Assembly (NCBI GenBank): GCA_024195265.1
Contig: JAJLRJ010000011.1
Span: 23,347,212-23,411,211 of the forward strand
Direction of reading: 5' to 3'
DNA: 64,000 nucleotides
Source: Dendrophyllia cribrosa
Taxonomy: Eukaryota; Cnidaria; Anthozoa; Scleractinia; Dendrophylliidae
This document shows positions 46,136-57,924 of this stretch, piece after piece; the first letter of the stretch is position 1, and each line of letters opens with the position of its first letter. The position numbers and the translations under genes were made by a program. The notes beneath the pieces were generated by a model that had not been told where the DNA came from, made no database searches, and was given only the letters and a program-made list of their open reading frames with translations.

Positions 46136-48279
46136 CTTTAGGGTCATGAAGTGTGATTTGTTGAAGACTACTACCTACTGTTTCGACAATGGTCATTAAT
46201 TAAGCTTTGAGAAAAATGACTGTGATACTTGATATGGACTCCCCTTTGTCACTCTGTGAATATAAAAGTAAACGGCAGTGACCATAATCATTTGTACCGA
46301 GATTATAACACTAGACCAGTTAGCGCGAGTGGATAGAAATATAAAAAGATAAACATTAACTATACCCGTCGGAATATCCGTGTAATAATGCGCTGTTAAT
46401 GGAGTGTACTTACAGTAGTCCAGTATTTACTGGAAGTGGTCCTGGCACAGATGACAGCTGCTTCCCTGAACATTTGACCTCTATCAAGGATCGATCAGAT
46501 CTATAAGGAGCACAGTCACATGGCCTGGGACATGCTGATTAAAGAGGACAAAAGAAAATAAAACAGTCTACGTTTTACACACAAAATGGAACAGTGACAC
46601 ATATGCCGTAAAAGCTCCACTCCTTCTCCCCTTCCGCTCTATTATGCCCCCCCCCCCCCCCCCCCCCCACCCCCCTTAAATAGGCCACGCCCTTAGATCT
46701 CACATTTTGTAGTAATGACCTTTGTTCTCTTTATCCTATTCCCAAATGAAGTGCTATAACCTACATGCATCAAACCCTTTTTGGATTGTCGAAAAGCCAC
46801 ACAAGAGAACTCCGAAAATTTATAGGATAAGTGAGTGATCAAAAAATCAAACTTTGGTTTGTTGACGTAAATAAAGGTTTTAGTTCGTTTATGGGAAAAC
46901 GTGGTCATTAATGTCCGAAAGATTTACTGATTTGTAGTATAAGTGACATTTTATATGTGATACACCGTTGAGTATTTCATAATGTTTTGTTGCTGGCGAA
47001 ATAAAGTTTTGAAAAGATTAATTCGAGTTTTGCTTAAACTTCGAGACCATTGAAATCTCTAACAACCTGACCCTTTCTAATAAGCTAACGTTCCTTCACG
47101 AGGCTTGAAAATAAGTTAAGTTTGGTTGAATTTTAAAGTATCCGAGCTTTCTTACTCCATACGTATTTAATTAATGCAGTTCCTTTCTCGCTCCCAACAC
47201 ATACAGATATTTATACACAAGGGTTCATCTTACGTTCATTACGTTATCTGTTCCTTTTTTTTTTTTTTTGGCTATTCTAGAAGTCAACCTGTTGTTTGGT
47301 ACGTGGCATGAGGGCGGGAAGTTTAAGAAAGGAGGTAAAGTTGAAGGTGGGAAGCAAGATCCTCATGAAGCGAAAAGAGGGAAAAATTAGACAAAATTGC
47401 ACTGCTGCGTAATACTTTACAATTAAGGCGAGAAGCCACCGAGGAAGGAGGGGTTACCGGAAGTGAAGTGTTATTCTTGTTATTATTATTTTTTTCTTGC
47501 ACTGAGTAATCGACATTTTTGTCATTTAAAAATCAGGTTTACAAATTTTAGAAAAAAATATCCTCAATTCGTGATAAGAGTTGTGTAAGTCTACATGGCC
47601 GAGAAAAGTAGAGTTTAGCTTTCGAGACCGTAATTGTTGTCAAGTATGTACCTATTGTATAATGGGTATATATCCAAGCGAGTCGTTTTGGATGGTCATG
47701 GCTTTGCGACCAGGCTTGGCGTATGTTCGGCGTATGAAAATATATATACTAGCCTGTTTTACAAAATAAGCGATATACTACGTACGCCCGCTTTCATTAT
47801 TCTCATTGGTTGATAGTTATTTGCAATATATAATTCTATGGTAATATAGAAAAGCATTTTGAGCAATATTTCATTAACCCTCCGACGTACACGCAAGCTT
47901 ATACCTCCACCGTGGTTCAAGGGCGGAGGGGGGGGGGGGGGGGGGGGGAGGTCAAATCGAGACTCGTTTATAGTGGTAAAGTCTTGATTTGACGTCATCT
48001 AATTAGCATTTTGTAAATTCAAATCTCTATAACTCACTAACGCGACGTTAAAAACCAGAAATATTTCATTATTCGACTTTAATGTACATCGAGTTGAATA
48101 AAATAAAATTAAAATTGGGGGTTAGGTGCACTTTAACGAAATAGAAAACTTCCTGTCCGTATTACCATATAAGTTATAACATCACGATTCTCAGATACTT
48201 TGCTTGCTTTTGACATATAAGTATAAAGTCGAATTGCCGCCTAAAAATCAAGCCTGTGATTGGTTAAAACTTTCTTCAA
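46136..48279. other. No gene seen; two homopolymer runs
   Basis: A 22-C run is at 46647-46668 and a 21-G run at 47928-47948. Other sequence is AT-rich with short open frames only. Confidence 0.4.
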
Positions 48280-48490
48280 AGGAAAGGTAAAATGTTGATT
48301 AATTCAATTTGGCAGATAATACAACACTGTATTCAATACAGCGATCCTTTTTATCGAAAGTTAACGATAAGATGAGTCTTAAAGCTGCTTTTGTTTGTTG
48401 AACGTTTTTATTTTACATTTATATTGAAAAAGGTTTTGCGCTAAAAACTCGGCAAATATGTGTTATTTACCAATTTTGTCGACGTTCGTA
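48280..48490 (+). repeat. Strongly diverged block A fragment
   Basis: Shares ACACTGTATTCAATACAGCGATCC-type, AACGATAAGATGAGTCTTAAAGC and AAAAACTCGGCAAAT words with block A copies. Confidence 0.6.
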
Positions 48491-48816
48491 ACACCACTTA
48501 CTATGAAAAACTTCATAAAGATGTTCTTATTATTTGTTGTTTTAAAGCTGATCTGAGCAAAATATGCAAACTTTATGTAAACGGCTGCTTGTCAAAATTT
48601 AGTAGCCATTCAAATATACGTCTCATAAAATCGTTCCGAGATAAATTGTAGAAAAATAGGAAACATGTGGTGAATGCTTGTAAAGTTATATACTTTCAAA
48701 GTCAATACGGCCACTTTCCTTCTATCTGGTGAAAAATGTGCTTGCGATTTTTTTTGTGCAATTTATGATTAGTCAGCACTACAATTAGATCATCGTCCTC
48801 CAAGTTTATTTAAATG

Positions 48817-49449
48817 CAGGTACAAAAGTCGGACCGGATCACTGGATCGGACCATATTAATTCAGATTTAGTCCGGGTCGGATCAATTCGGATCAACTTG
48901 GACTAGGCTAAAATTAAAAAAAGAATCAACCAGTACTAATGTTTTGTTTGTTTGGCAGCTATGTTTCATAATGTAGATTCAAGTGCAGGTGAAGGTAAAA
49001 TCTACATTTTCCTTCCGAAAAAGTTTTTTTTTTACGTATTTTTCGAATGGGCAGTTTTTTTATTGCATAGCTTTGCATATTTTTGCAACAAATGATACAC
49101 GGTAGGACATCAATAGGATTGCCTGTGGTGTCATAAGGCATTGAAGGTTTATATATATAGCACGAATGTTTCCTTAAAAAAAATACTTCAAATTGCCTGA
49201 ACACAAGGACGCAAAAGAAGCCTGGACACAGTCGTATACTGATCTGGGAGGACCTGGCACTAGAAACAAAATGGCGTTGGGGTATGTGATTTTTATTTTA
49301 GCCCAGTCTGAGTCGATCCGAGTAGATCGTTTTTTTATTTTACCTAGTCCGAGTTGAACCGAGTTGACTGTTTTCTTTTTTTTTTAATTTTAGCCTAGTC
49401 TGAGTTGATCCGACCCGGACCGAGTGATCCGGTCCTACTTTTGCACCTG
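48817..49449. mobile_element. 633 bp TIR element with repeated GGATCAACTCGG words
   Basis: CAGGTACAAAAGTCGGACCG at 48817 is mirrored by CAGGTGCAAAAGTAGGACCG from 49449 (27 bp, 2 mismatches). The subterminal 100-150 bp on both sides contains repeated GATCxGAxTxGG / CTAGTCC words. No target duplication identified. Confidence 0.75.
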
Positions 49450-49890
49450 TCTTTTATTTAATGACACATCGACCAAAAGTTATAATTTGTCTTGCATTCC
49501 ACGGTTTTAGTTTTTGTTCTTCCCGAAGATAAATATCAAATTAAATTTCCCACGGCATGATACCGACAATGAGTTTCCAGGGCTTGGATTTATGTTAAAC
49601 ACTCAAAACAAGTGATACATAACCCAAAACATCCCGAATAAATAACAAAATAACTCTGGATTATCCCTAAGGGACTTTGGTTTTCAAGTTGGATGCTGAA
49701 ACACATGGTCGTAATTCAAAACTAGAACCACAATTAGAAACCACAAACCGGAATTTATGGTGACACGCCTTAGATGTCCTCTGGATTGTAAGGACATTTT
49801 TCTTTATTTATAGGCTTAGCTTCCAGACTCACGCATTTTTTTTTTAATCACAGAGTAATTTAAAAAATAAAATAACCGGGTTATCCTCAC

Positions 49891-50124
49891 CATTGGATAC
49901 CACCACTACTCTTTCGTCGGTTCCATACTTGCTAGTGGCACGGCATGTGTAATTTCCTCCCTCAGTTACTTGGATGCTTGCAGAGTTGGTTGTATTTCGT
50001 AGTGCTGTTGAGTTCTTTATAATCGTTATGTATATCGGAGGGGTTCCTGTTGCTGAACACGATAATTTGCCTGGAAACACTTGGAAAACACCTGGAAGCA
50101 CTTGCACAACAGGAGGTGATATCA
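49891..50124 (-). CDS. Ig-domain exon (second, 78 codons)
   Basis: Acceptor TGCTAG at 50130-50125 and donor GTGAG from 49890; 234 nt with phase 1 at both ends. Cys pair in KLSCSATG and GGNYTCRATSKYG, the hallmark of an I-set/V-like immunoglobulin domain. The usual core Trp after the first Cys is replaced (YITIIKN). Asn-x-Thr/Ser sites are present (KNST, RNTTNS, GNYT). Extracellular adhesion or receptor role inferred. It belongs downstream of the CUB and first Ig exons on the same strand. Confidence 0.82.
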
Positions 50125-50584
50125 CTAGCATAGGTGAAACTAATGAAAATAAAAATTGAAATCACTAAACAGTGAAAATAAATGCTATATTTAGAGCAGT
50201 TTATAATTGAGTGTCGTAAGGCCAAAACGAAAATATATTATTACTCTGGCCAATCACAACAGACGCAAACAATCCACCCTGAACTCAATGCGAATTCATA
50301 AAGTCGGCGCCAAGCGTAACTAAACTACGATTGGTTCTGGTTTTTCCTCTGATTGGTTAATAAAGTGGCGCGAAATGTTTAGCCAATCACAAAGCGTAGC
50401 AATGCAGAACCAAAGCAATCGCGAAATTACTTTCGACTCTTAATTGAAAACCACTCTAAGATAACACGCCAATTTAAAAATGAGGATGCAAAATAAGCGA
50501 CCTTTTCCTCCAAATTATAGTACGGTAAAGTCTTTAGTAGTCAAGTTCCCACAACTGCTGGAGCTTAACCCGGTTTCCGGAGCA

Positions 50585-51840
50585 TGAACAAACTCAGCGT
50601 TTTCTGGGTATTACTACATCACTCATGGTGTTTGCCGGGTAGAAATTTTACACCTGCGGGATTAGCCAATGAACGCGAGTGCTCTATAATATTACCCTGA
50701 GGAAACATATTGCAATTTATGAATTACAAGAAAAATGAGTAGTTAACTGCTGGCGTTTGGCTAATTTGTAATAAGCCCCCCTCTATTTTAAGCATTCCTT
50801 CAAACGGCCCCCTCCCTCGGGTGGCCTAATAGGGGACATAGAGGATTTACGATAGTCTCATTCACAATTATTTATTGTAGTCGCTATCTGTCTTCTCATT
50901 GGCTGAGAGCCTACACTTAATTCTGAAAATCAGCTCACCCTAGAGATTATTCACTAATCTGCCAGCAGATTAGTGAATAACCTGTAGAGTGCGCGCGCAA
51001 TGTATGATTTCCAAGAGCAATGTCAAGTTCACGGGTGGTGAGAGGCAGCTTTACACACAGCCAAGTAAAAACATGGCTCGTCGATTCGCTTCTTCAACCG
51101 AGCAAGAAATTGAGAAATTGCTGGTCGATAAAGACTCGGAAAACACAAAAAGATCCACAAAAGTTGCGAGGGAACTGTTCCACGAATACCTTAAGGAGAA
51201 AAACATTCAGGAGCCGGGTGACAAAAACGAATTAGCACAAGTGTTGAAATCTTTTTTTTATATATATATGTTTGTCGTTATTTTCTTTAAAACAATGTAT
51301 AATAAAACAATTATTAGCGGAGCTCCATAATCATAGTACCTATGCCCGTCATTTTTCATGGTCTTGGCTAGCGGAATGTTTCGCGGGCGCATGGGTCCGT
51401 CACACAGGCTTTAAATTTGTTTTTCGCGCGGCTACACTGTCGCCGTTTCGTCGGCTACAGTAAAGACTTTTGAAATGTGTTTAGCGGAGAAAACGGTTTA
51501 CAAAGCCGTTTTTCCCTGCATTTTTTCGCGGTTTGCTACTCAAGGCAGGTTTCACATTTCTTAAACAGTGGTCAAGACCGCATTTGAGTCTGCGTAACAC
51601 TGCAAGTCAAGCGTTTTTGAAGGAATATAGAGCTAAGTGCTTATTTTTAAACCTGATTTCGTCTTAAATTGAAGCTAGTAGATCGTCAAAGCAGTTTGTT
51701 TAGAGCTAAACTCCTTTTACCTATTGACGGCCGTGACGGCCGTGCCGGCCAAAACCGACCGTGATTTTGCAATAACACACGTTTAAAATATTCAAAATAG
51801 AAAGAGAAAGCTTTAAAGAATACTCAGAAAAAGAAGAGCT
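50585..51840 (+). other. Insertion-derived sequence with perfect palindrome and Crypton-like fragment
   Basis: Absent from the paralogous copy 2. The perfect palindrome TTATTCACTAATCTGC-CA-mirror at 50947-50980 lies 93 bp before the recombinase-like start codon. The part after 51260 is unassigned. Confidence 0.55.
51073..51260 (+). pseudogene. N-terminus of a Crypton/KIAA1958-like tyrosine recombinase
   Basis: From ATG at 51073 the frame reads MARRFASSTEQEIEKLLVDK, then STKVARELFHEYLKEKN and NELAQVLKSF. This is the helical N-terminal (SAM-like/core-binding) part of Crypton-derived DUF3504 proteins, where DKDSxNTxxSxKxAxxxFxxYL is characteristic. It stops resembling the family after about 62 residues, in a T/TA-rich stretch. 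The catalytic R-H-R-Y half is missing, so it is a truncated remnant or a first exon. Confidence 0.65.
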
Positions 51841-52385
51841 TTAAAGTGTATATGACAGTGATTTTTTTATTTGCTTGATCGAATCTACATGATGTTCTGA
51901 TAAGAAAATGGAAAAAAATTCGATATCGATTTTCCTTCTCCGCGTTTTGGCCGTCTAAAAACGTGAAATTTCACTTCCGGTGTGTTACAAAACCGCGCAA
52001 GAAGAAAGACTGGAAATAGTCCGCTGTGACGTCAATACAAGAATGCCAGTGTCGCGATTTCTCAGTTCCTCCGTTTTTTGGTGCGTGTTGCTACAACCAT
52101 AGACAACACACCTTAATAGAACCAGGTTTCTTCCTCAAGGCGCATCAAACAATGTGAGGAACTGAGAAACCTCGACACCGGCATTCTTGTATTGACGTCA
52201 CAGCGGACTATTTCCAGTCTTTCTTCAGCGCGGTTTTGTAACACACCGGAAGTGAAATTTCACGTCTTTAGACGACTACAACTCAGAGAAGAAAAATCGA
52301 TATCGATTTTTTTTCCATTGTCTTATCAGAACATCATGTAGATTCGATCAAGCAAATAAAAAAATTACTGTCATATACACTTTAA
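51841..52385. mobile_element. 537 bp near-perfect palindrome with TTAA flanks
   Basis: Ends AGTGTATATGACAGT mirrored (51845 and 52381). TTAA at 51841-51844 and 52382-52385. The arms are about 250 bp each and closely matched (TTCGATATCGATTTT, CACTTCCGGTGTGTTACAAAACCGCGC, AATACAAGAATGCC), around a loop of about 50 bp. Confidence 0.9.
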
Positions 52386-53241
52386 GCGATGAAGTATTGA
52401 TTCGAGGAATTTCAGAACCCGCGAAGAAGCGGAGTTTTAAAGAATTTTCAAGCAGCCGAGACACTTAACGGTAAAATAAATTACATTTTCTGTGGGAATT
52501 TATGTTGATATCAATTTGTAATAGACGTTTTTCTTTGTGTTCTCGTAAGTTTTGAAGACATGTTTATAAAATGTGCTCAAATTCAGTCTGATTGACATCT
52601 TTACTTCCGTCATGTGCTCAGCCAGATGCGCTATAAATGGTACGCTTTTTGAATTTAAAAATAAACTAACGGATATTTGAATAAAGTTTTTCAACAGAAG
52701 ATTTTGTTGTCCATTTTTATGTGTTTGTTCATTCATTACATAGGTTGAAAAGCGATTTTGTATAAACAAAACAAGATTTGGATTTTATAGTTCTAACTTT
52801 ACCCGCGTTGCCTTGGCAAAGATGTCTGTGTATTTTTGCAATTTTGATTTCCAAATCAGTTTCTCTGGCAATTTTCGATACGCAACAGGTGTATTTTATT
52901 CGGAAAGTAGTCATACTAGTTATTCTAGACCGAGAAAAAGTTGTTTTTTTGTGAGCTCTTGTGCAGTCTAAATGTACGGTCGCGTAAAACTGTTTTTGAG
53001 AATTGCTAAAATTAAAAAAAAAAAAGCCGGGCCGTCAATGTTAATTCTAATTTTTCTTGTGCTTCCGACTTTTTGCCTAAGTTAAGCTTATCATCATCGT
53101 TTCTGTTCAGAGAGCTTCGATGTTAGGCTAAGCCTATCTATATACATATTAGATTCGGTTTTTGTGATATTCGGAATAATCATGATCAAGATCTCGGTAA
53201 TTGTTATCAGCCGAAGCCTTCGGCTTCGGCTCGAATAACAC
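52386..53241. other. No gene seen
   Basis: AT-rich; the only structure is a GAAGCCTTCGGCTTCGGCTC stretch at 53212-53231. Confidence 0.35.
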
Positions 53242-53758
53242 TTAAGGTGGCTCCCAACAGTTTCCAGCACTTTACAAGACTTAGATTTTAATGGGTCATT
53301 AAAACCACTCTTTATCAGTTGATGCTACAATCATGGTATCAAACGAATGCCCAATGAATGGTGAACACCTTGTTATCATTTTTGTGACACAATATGTTAC
53401 CATAACAACAGTATAATGTGCTGAAAACACTCTTAATTTTAGCTTTAAGTGTTAATAACTCAAAAATGACTCGGTAAACCACATTTTTTTATTGTCGAAT
53501 TTTGATCAGCAGGATAAGATGCAACTTTTGGTAAAGTTTAAAAAAATATATGTACATGGGGTTCAGAGCCTTGAAAGTTTAAGCTATACTGTTGCTATAG
53601 TAAAATATTGTGTTACAAAAATGATAACAACGTGTTCACCAATCATTGGGCATTCGTTTGATATCATGATTGTAGCATCAACTGATAAAGAGTGGTTATA
53701 ATAACCCATCAAAATCTAAGTCTTGGTAAGTGCTGGAAACTGTTGGGAGCCACCTTAA
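53242..53758. mobile_element. 509 bp foldback MITE with TTAA flanks
   Basis: GGTGGCTCCCAACAGTTTCC at 53246 mirrored from 53754. TTAA at 53242-53245 and 53755-53758. Arms of about 155 bp. Confidence 0.9.
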
Positions 53759-53889
53759 ACAATAATTGTTTATTTGGAATTTAATTAGCATGCGCAAATA
53801 AACTGACTGACCACCAACGTGCAAGGGACAAAGTAAGTACCTGATAATGTGTATATGAAAATATATTCATATGAACTGCGGTAAATATA

Positions 53890-54275
53890 ATTAAAGAGAA
53901 TTTGATCATTGCAGTTATGCAGCAACTGAAGGAGTTGCAATTGGAGGCTAAAAAATAATTTTAGGCGTCGACGGAATTCGAACCCATGACCTTTGTGACT
54001 CTACCACTTTGCTACAAGGCCAGATGAGAGCTTTATTTTCTGTTTCGCAGTTCATATAAATTGATTTTCATACTGACACATTATGATATTCACCACTTCA
54101 TAGGTATAATACAACTCACAATTGGCCAAGCTCCCATCTGGTCTTTCTCAGTGGTAGAGCATTTGCACACGAATCGCGAAGGTCACGGGTTCCAAACCCT
54201 CCTTTTTTGTTTTTTAGCCTCCAATTGCAACTGCTTCAGTTGCTGCATAACTGCGATGATCTAGATCTCTTTATC
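53890..54275. repeat. Head-to-head pair of tRNA-derived SINE-like copies
   Basis: The minus copy has an A-box-like TAGCAAAGTGGTAGAG and B-box-like GGTTCGAATTCC, read on the minus strand at about 54022-53966. The plus copy has CTCAGTGGTAGAGCA and GGTCACGGGTTCCAAACCC (about 54145-54200). Both are followed outward by TTTTTAGCCTCCAATTGCAACTGCTTCAGTTG-type tails, ending near 53890 and 54275. These are Pol III-type internal promoter relics, not functional tRNA genes. Confidence 0.7.
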
Positions 54276-55427
54276 TGTAAAGTAACGGTCTCAAAAGCCA
54301 AATAGGGTGTGGTAATGGTGTCCCGAATCATCAGTGAAACACCTCTCCGTTCAAGATAAGTTTTGATCATTTTTTTTATGAATACCAGACCAAATATACA
54401 AGTATTTCGATTATAATTTTAACTCAAATAAAGTCTACTTATGAAAAATAACAGTTAATAAGACATTATGAGCTATATTGAATTTTTCACGTCCGCACCA
54501 AACCAGGTTCCGAGTGCGAAACACGTTTCAAACAATTTGATTGTTTACATTAGTTGTTAATTTCATAACACGTTTCATGTCTGGTTCCTTTTTTTTTGTT
54601 GCTATTTTACTGAACAGGCATAAGCTAGCATTGAATTTTTGTAATTACGCGAGCGCGTGTACCCGAAAATAGGCGCCGAACTTGTAGTCAGGGAGCATAT
54701 GTCGCGATTTAAAGTCCCGTGGGATTTTCTTGAAGATAACAAGCCACCTATCTAAAAGTGTCAAGGGGACCCTAAGGAACACAGAAAATGTTGTCGGCAA
54801 TTTTGCGACTTGCACCGGCAGCTGCTACGGTGGTTTTAAAAAAGGCCCCGTATGGCTCAGCATGGAAACGAGGCTGAGACTTAAATTGCTCATAACTATC
54901 GATAATTGCAACCAAATGTCACCAAACTTGCTCAGATTTATTATGGGATGATATCTAACATGACGATAGTCATAATGATAGTTAACAAGGTCTCGTGACC
55001 ATGTTGACATGGAAGCGAGGCTCTAACATTAGATGGCCTATAATTATCGCTTATTTGAACCAATTGTCATCAAACTTGCTCAGATTGGTTATGGGATGGT
55101 ATCTGACATGTTGATAAACATTAAAGTAATACATATCTATAGTCACGTGACTTTTTTGACATGGAAGCGAGGCTCGAACAGAAAAATGTTTATATCCGGC
55201 ATAATAATATGTTCATTCTTTCAAAAATTACTGTGACTGTTTCCCAATGATACCTGCTTTGATACCTGCTTTGAATTCTGATATAATAATCGAAATTAAC
55301 ATAATTGGTGGTCAGCGGTTTCTTTATTCGATAATTTTGGTCAGCGGTCTTTTTCATCATTTTAGCGACCAGCTATTTTGAATTGCCAGTCAGTGTAGTG
55401 AAGCTACTCACACTGTCATGATCTTTG

Positions 55428-55877
55428 ATGGCGAATTTATATGTTTCTGCTTCTCTAGACCCCGAAAAGACAAATCTAGAATTTGATTTATGCATTATTT
55501 GCCAGAAAGGAGAGAAGGAAAGTCTTGTTTGCAAACCTTCAATCGATTCCTACGGAAAAGCTTTAGATTTTGTCAAAGAATGGGCTAGTTATGGCAATAA
55601 ATAGTACTCGGAGGCTTGGGTTAAGCTGCAGGATATTTCAGTGAAATATCTTGAGGGAAAGGTTTCATCATGGCATCGATCCTGCTACAAGGGTGTTTCC
55701 CACACAGGAATGATCATGAGAGCAAAGGAGAGATATGAAAGAGAGTTATCTGACCCAAACGAGTCCAGGCGTAAGTCTCGATCAGGAGCTGATAATATTA
55801 CTCCAGAGCGTTCTCAGCTGACTCGGTCGCAAACTTCACCTTTAAACAAAGCTGCTTGCTTTTTTCCGATTCGTTAA
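55428..55877 (+). pseudogene. Element protein N-terminus, left-arm copy (nonsense-mutated)
   Basis: From ATG at 55428: MANLYVSASLDPEKTNLEFD, then LCIICQKGEKESL (zinc-ligand-like CxxC) and later WHRSCYKGVSHTG and RAKERYERELS. CxxC...WHxxCYxxxxH is a recurrent N-terminal module of cnidarian transposon-linked proteins. A TAG interrupts after WASYGNK. The frame leaves the palindrome arm at 55866. Confidence 0.6.
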
Positions 55878-56760
55878 CTCGCTTCGCCCTGTGAAATTCG
55901 ATGTCGCGGGCAATTTCATTTTGGAGTAGTTGCTTTAATGCCTTACGATTCATGGTTTCATTGGCGACGTTGTTTGTGTTAAGAATTTCTTTGTATTCAG
56001 CTTGTAACTGAGAAATCGGTACAATCTTCCAAACACTTAAAGTAATATCTTGGCTGCTATCTCGCTGGCCATTCTAACAGGGACCCCAGAAGCGAGAGCG
56101 AGCTTACGCAAAATATTGGTCACGCTGTTCAACCAACAGTTTTTGTGGTACTTGATGTCGATTGAATGCGCATCATTGGAGGCAATGGCGGTATTTTAGC
56201 TTAACGGCGAGCTTCTCGCTACCTGACAAAGTGATGGCTTTACGCAGCGATTCTCCGCCAGATAGTGTCCTAACGTTAAATAGCATCTCCCTATAACCTG
56301 CTTGGCCATCACAAAAAAGCAAGCAGCTTTGTTTAAAGTTAAAGGTGGAGATTGCGACCTTGTCAGCTGAGAACGCTCTGGAGTAATATTATCAGCTCCT
56401 GATCGAGACTTACGCCTGGATTCGTTTGGGCCAGATAACTCTCTTTCATATCTCTCCTTCGCTCTCTTGATCATTCCTGTGTGGGCAACACCCTTGTAGC
56501 AGGATCGATGCCATGAAGAACCCTTCCCCTCAAGATTTTTCACTGAAATATCCTGCAGCTTAACCCAAGCCTCCGAGTACTGTTTATTGCCATAAAAAGC
56601 CCATTCTTTGACAAAATCAGTAATACTTTTCCTTAGGAATCGATTGAAGGTTTGCAATCAAGACTTTCCTTCTCTCATTTCTGGCAAATAATGCACAAAT
56701 CAAATTCTAGATTAATCTTTTCGGGTTCCAGAGAAGCAGAAACATACGTTCGCCATAAAA
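55865..56760 (-). pseudogene. Element protein, right-arm plus centre copy (frameshifted)
   Basis: Minus strand carries the same WHRSCYKGVAHTG and RAKERYEREL segment (56657 downward), then NKAACFFCDGQAGY (second CxxC) and NDAHSIDIKYHKNCWLNSV (YHxxCW module). A further piece, LKQLLQNEIARDIEFHRAKR, follows. Changes of frame near 56315 and in the centre (near 56040), plus a stop in the first CxxC region, break it. The order CxxC, WHxxCY, CFxC, YHxxCW suggests a multi-zinc DNA-binding protein. No transposase catalytic domain is visible. Confidence 0.6.
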
Positions 56761-57924
56761 GATCATGACAGTGTGAGTAGCTTCACTACACTGACTGGCA
56801 ATTCAAAATAGCTGGTCGCTAAAATGATGAAAAAGACCGCTGACCAAAATTATCGAATAACAAACCGCTGACCACCAACTATGTTAATTTCGATTATTAT
56901 ATCAGAATTCAAAGCAGGTATCAAAGCAGGTATCATTGGGAAACAGTCACAGTAATTTTTGAAAGAATGAACATATTATTATTATTATGCCAGATACAAA
57001 CGTTTTTTTGTTCGAGCCTCGCTTCCAAGTCAAAAAGGTCACGTGACTTTATATATGTATTACTTTAATGTTTATCAACATGTCAGATACCATCCCATAA
57101 CCAATCTGAGCAAGTTTGGTGGCAATTGGTTCAAATAAGCGATAATTATAGGCCATCTAATGTTAGAGCCTCGCTTCCATGTCAACATGGTCACGTGACC
57201 TTGTTAACTATCATTATGACTATTGTATGTTAGATATCATCCCATAATAAATCTGAGCAAGTTTGGTGACATTTGGTTGCAATTATCGATAGTTATGAGC
57301 AATTTAAGTCTCAGCCTCGTTTCCATGCTGAACCCTACGAGGCCTATTTTAAAACCACCGTAGCAGCTGCCGGTGCAAGTCGCAAAATTGCCGACAACAT
57401 TTTCTGTGTTCCTAAGGGTCCCCTTGACACTTCTACATAGGTGGCTTGTTATCTTCAAGAAAATCCCACGGGATTACAGATGCTCCCTGACTATTGCCGT
57501 AGCGTGATTTTCTGATCAAATTAGTTACCTTTTCACTGGTTAGTCAGTGAAAACTGTTATGTGTCACCCTCTATAAATAAAGTTGTTACTAATTGGGCTT
57601 ATGTTTTTATCGAATGAAGGGAAACGCGATAATTATTTGGGTAGATTATTGCACCTCACCTCACCGATCACGGCATAACACCGACAATGTGATTTTTGGG
57701 CTCGGATTTCTGTTTTACACCCAAAACAAACCCACAACATACAAAATGGATAATACAACTCTAGTTTGTCCCTGGATGGTCAAAAACATGGTCATAATAA
57801 ATAAAAGTGCACCACAATTAAAAAACACAAACCAGTAGTGACAACGAGATTTTACCAGTATATCGGAATCTTTTGTATCACTTTGACAGAATAACTAATT
57901 TTGATATAATCTGGTTATCCTCAC

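Larger units (their letters stand above)
54682..57496. mobile_element. 2,809 bp inverted-arm element with TTG target duplication
   Basis: TAGTCAGGGAGCAT at 54685 is mirrored by ATGCTCCCTGACTA ending at 57493. TTG at 54682-54684 and 57494-57496. The arms are about 1.18 kb (54685-55866 and 56311-57493). The paralogous copy 2 has a single TTG at 59060-59062 with both flanks continuous, i.e. an empty site. The centre 55867-56310 continues the coding sequence of the right arm. 3 bp duplications are typical of Harbinger or CMC-type DNA transposons, but the family is not assigned. Confidence 0.88.

Noticed and set aside
51715..51765. GGCCGTGACGGCCGTGCCGGCC stretch as regulatory site
   Set aside because: Short GC-rich repeat without further support.
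53966..54200. Two tRNA genes
   Set aside because: Box A/B-like words exist, but acceptor and anticodon stems do not pair; the shared tails indicate SINE copies.
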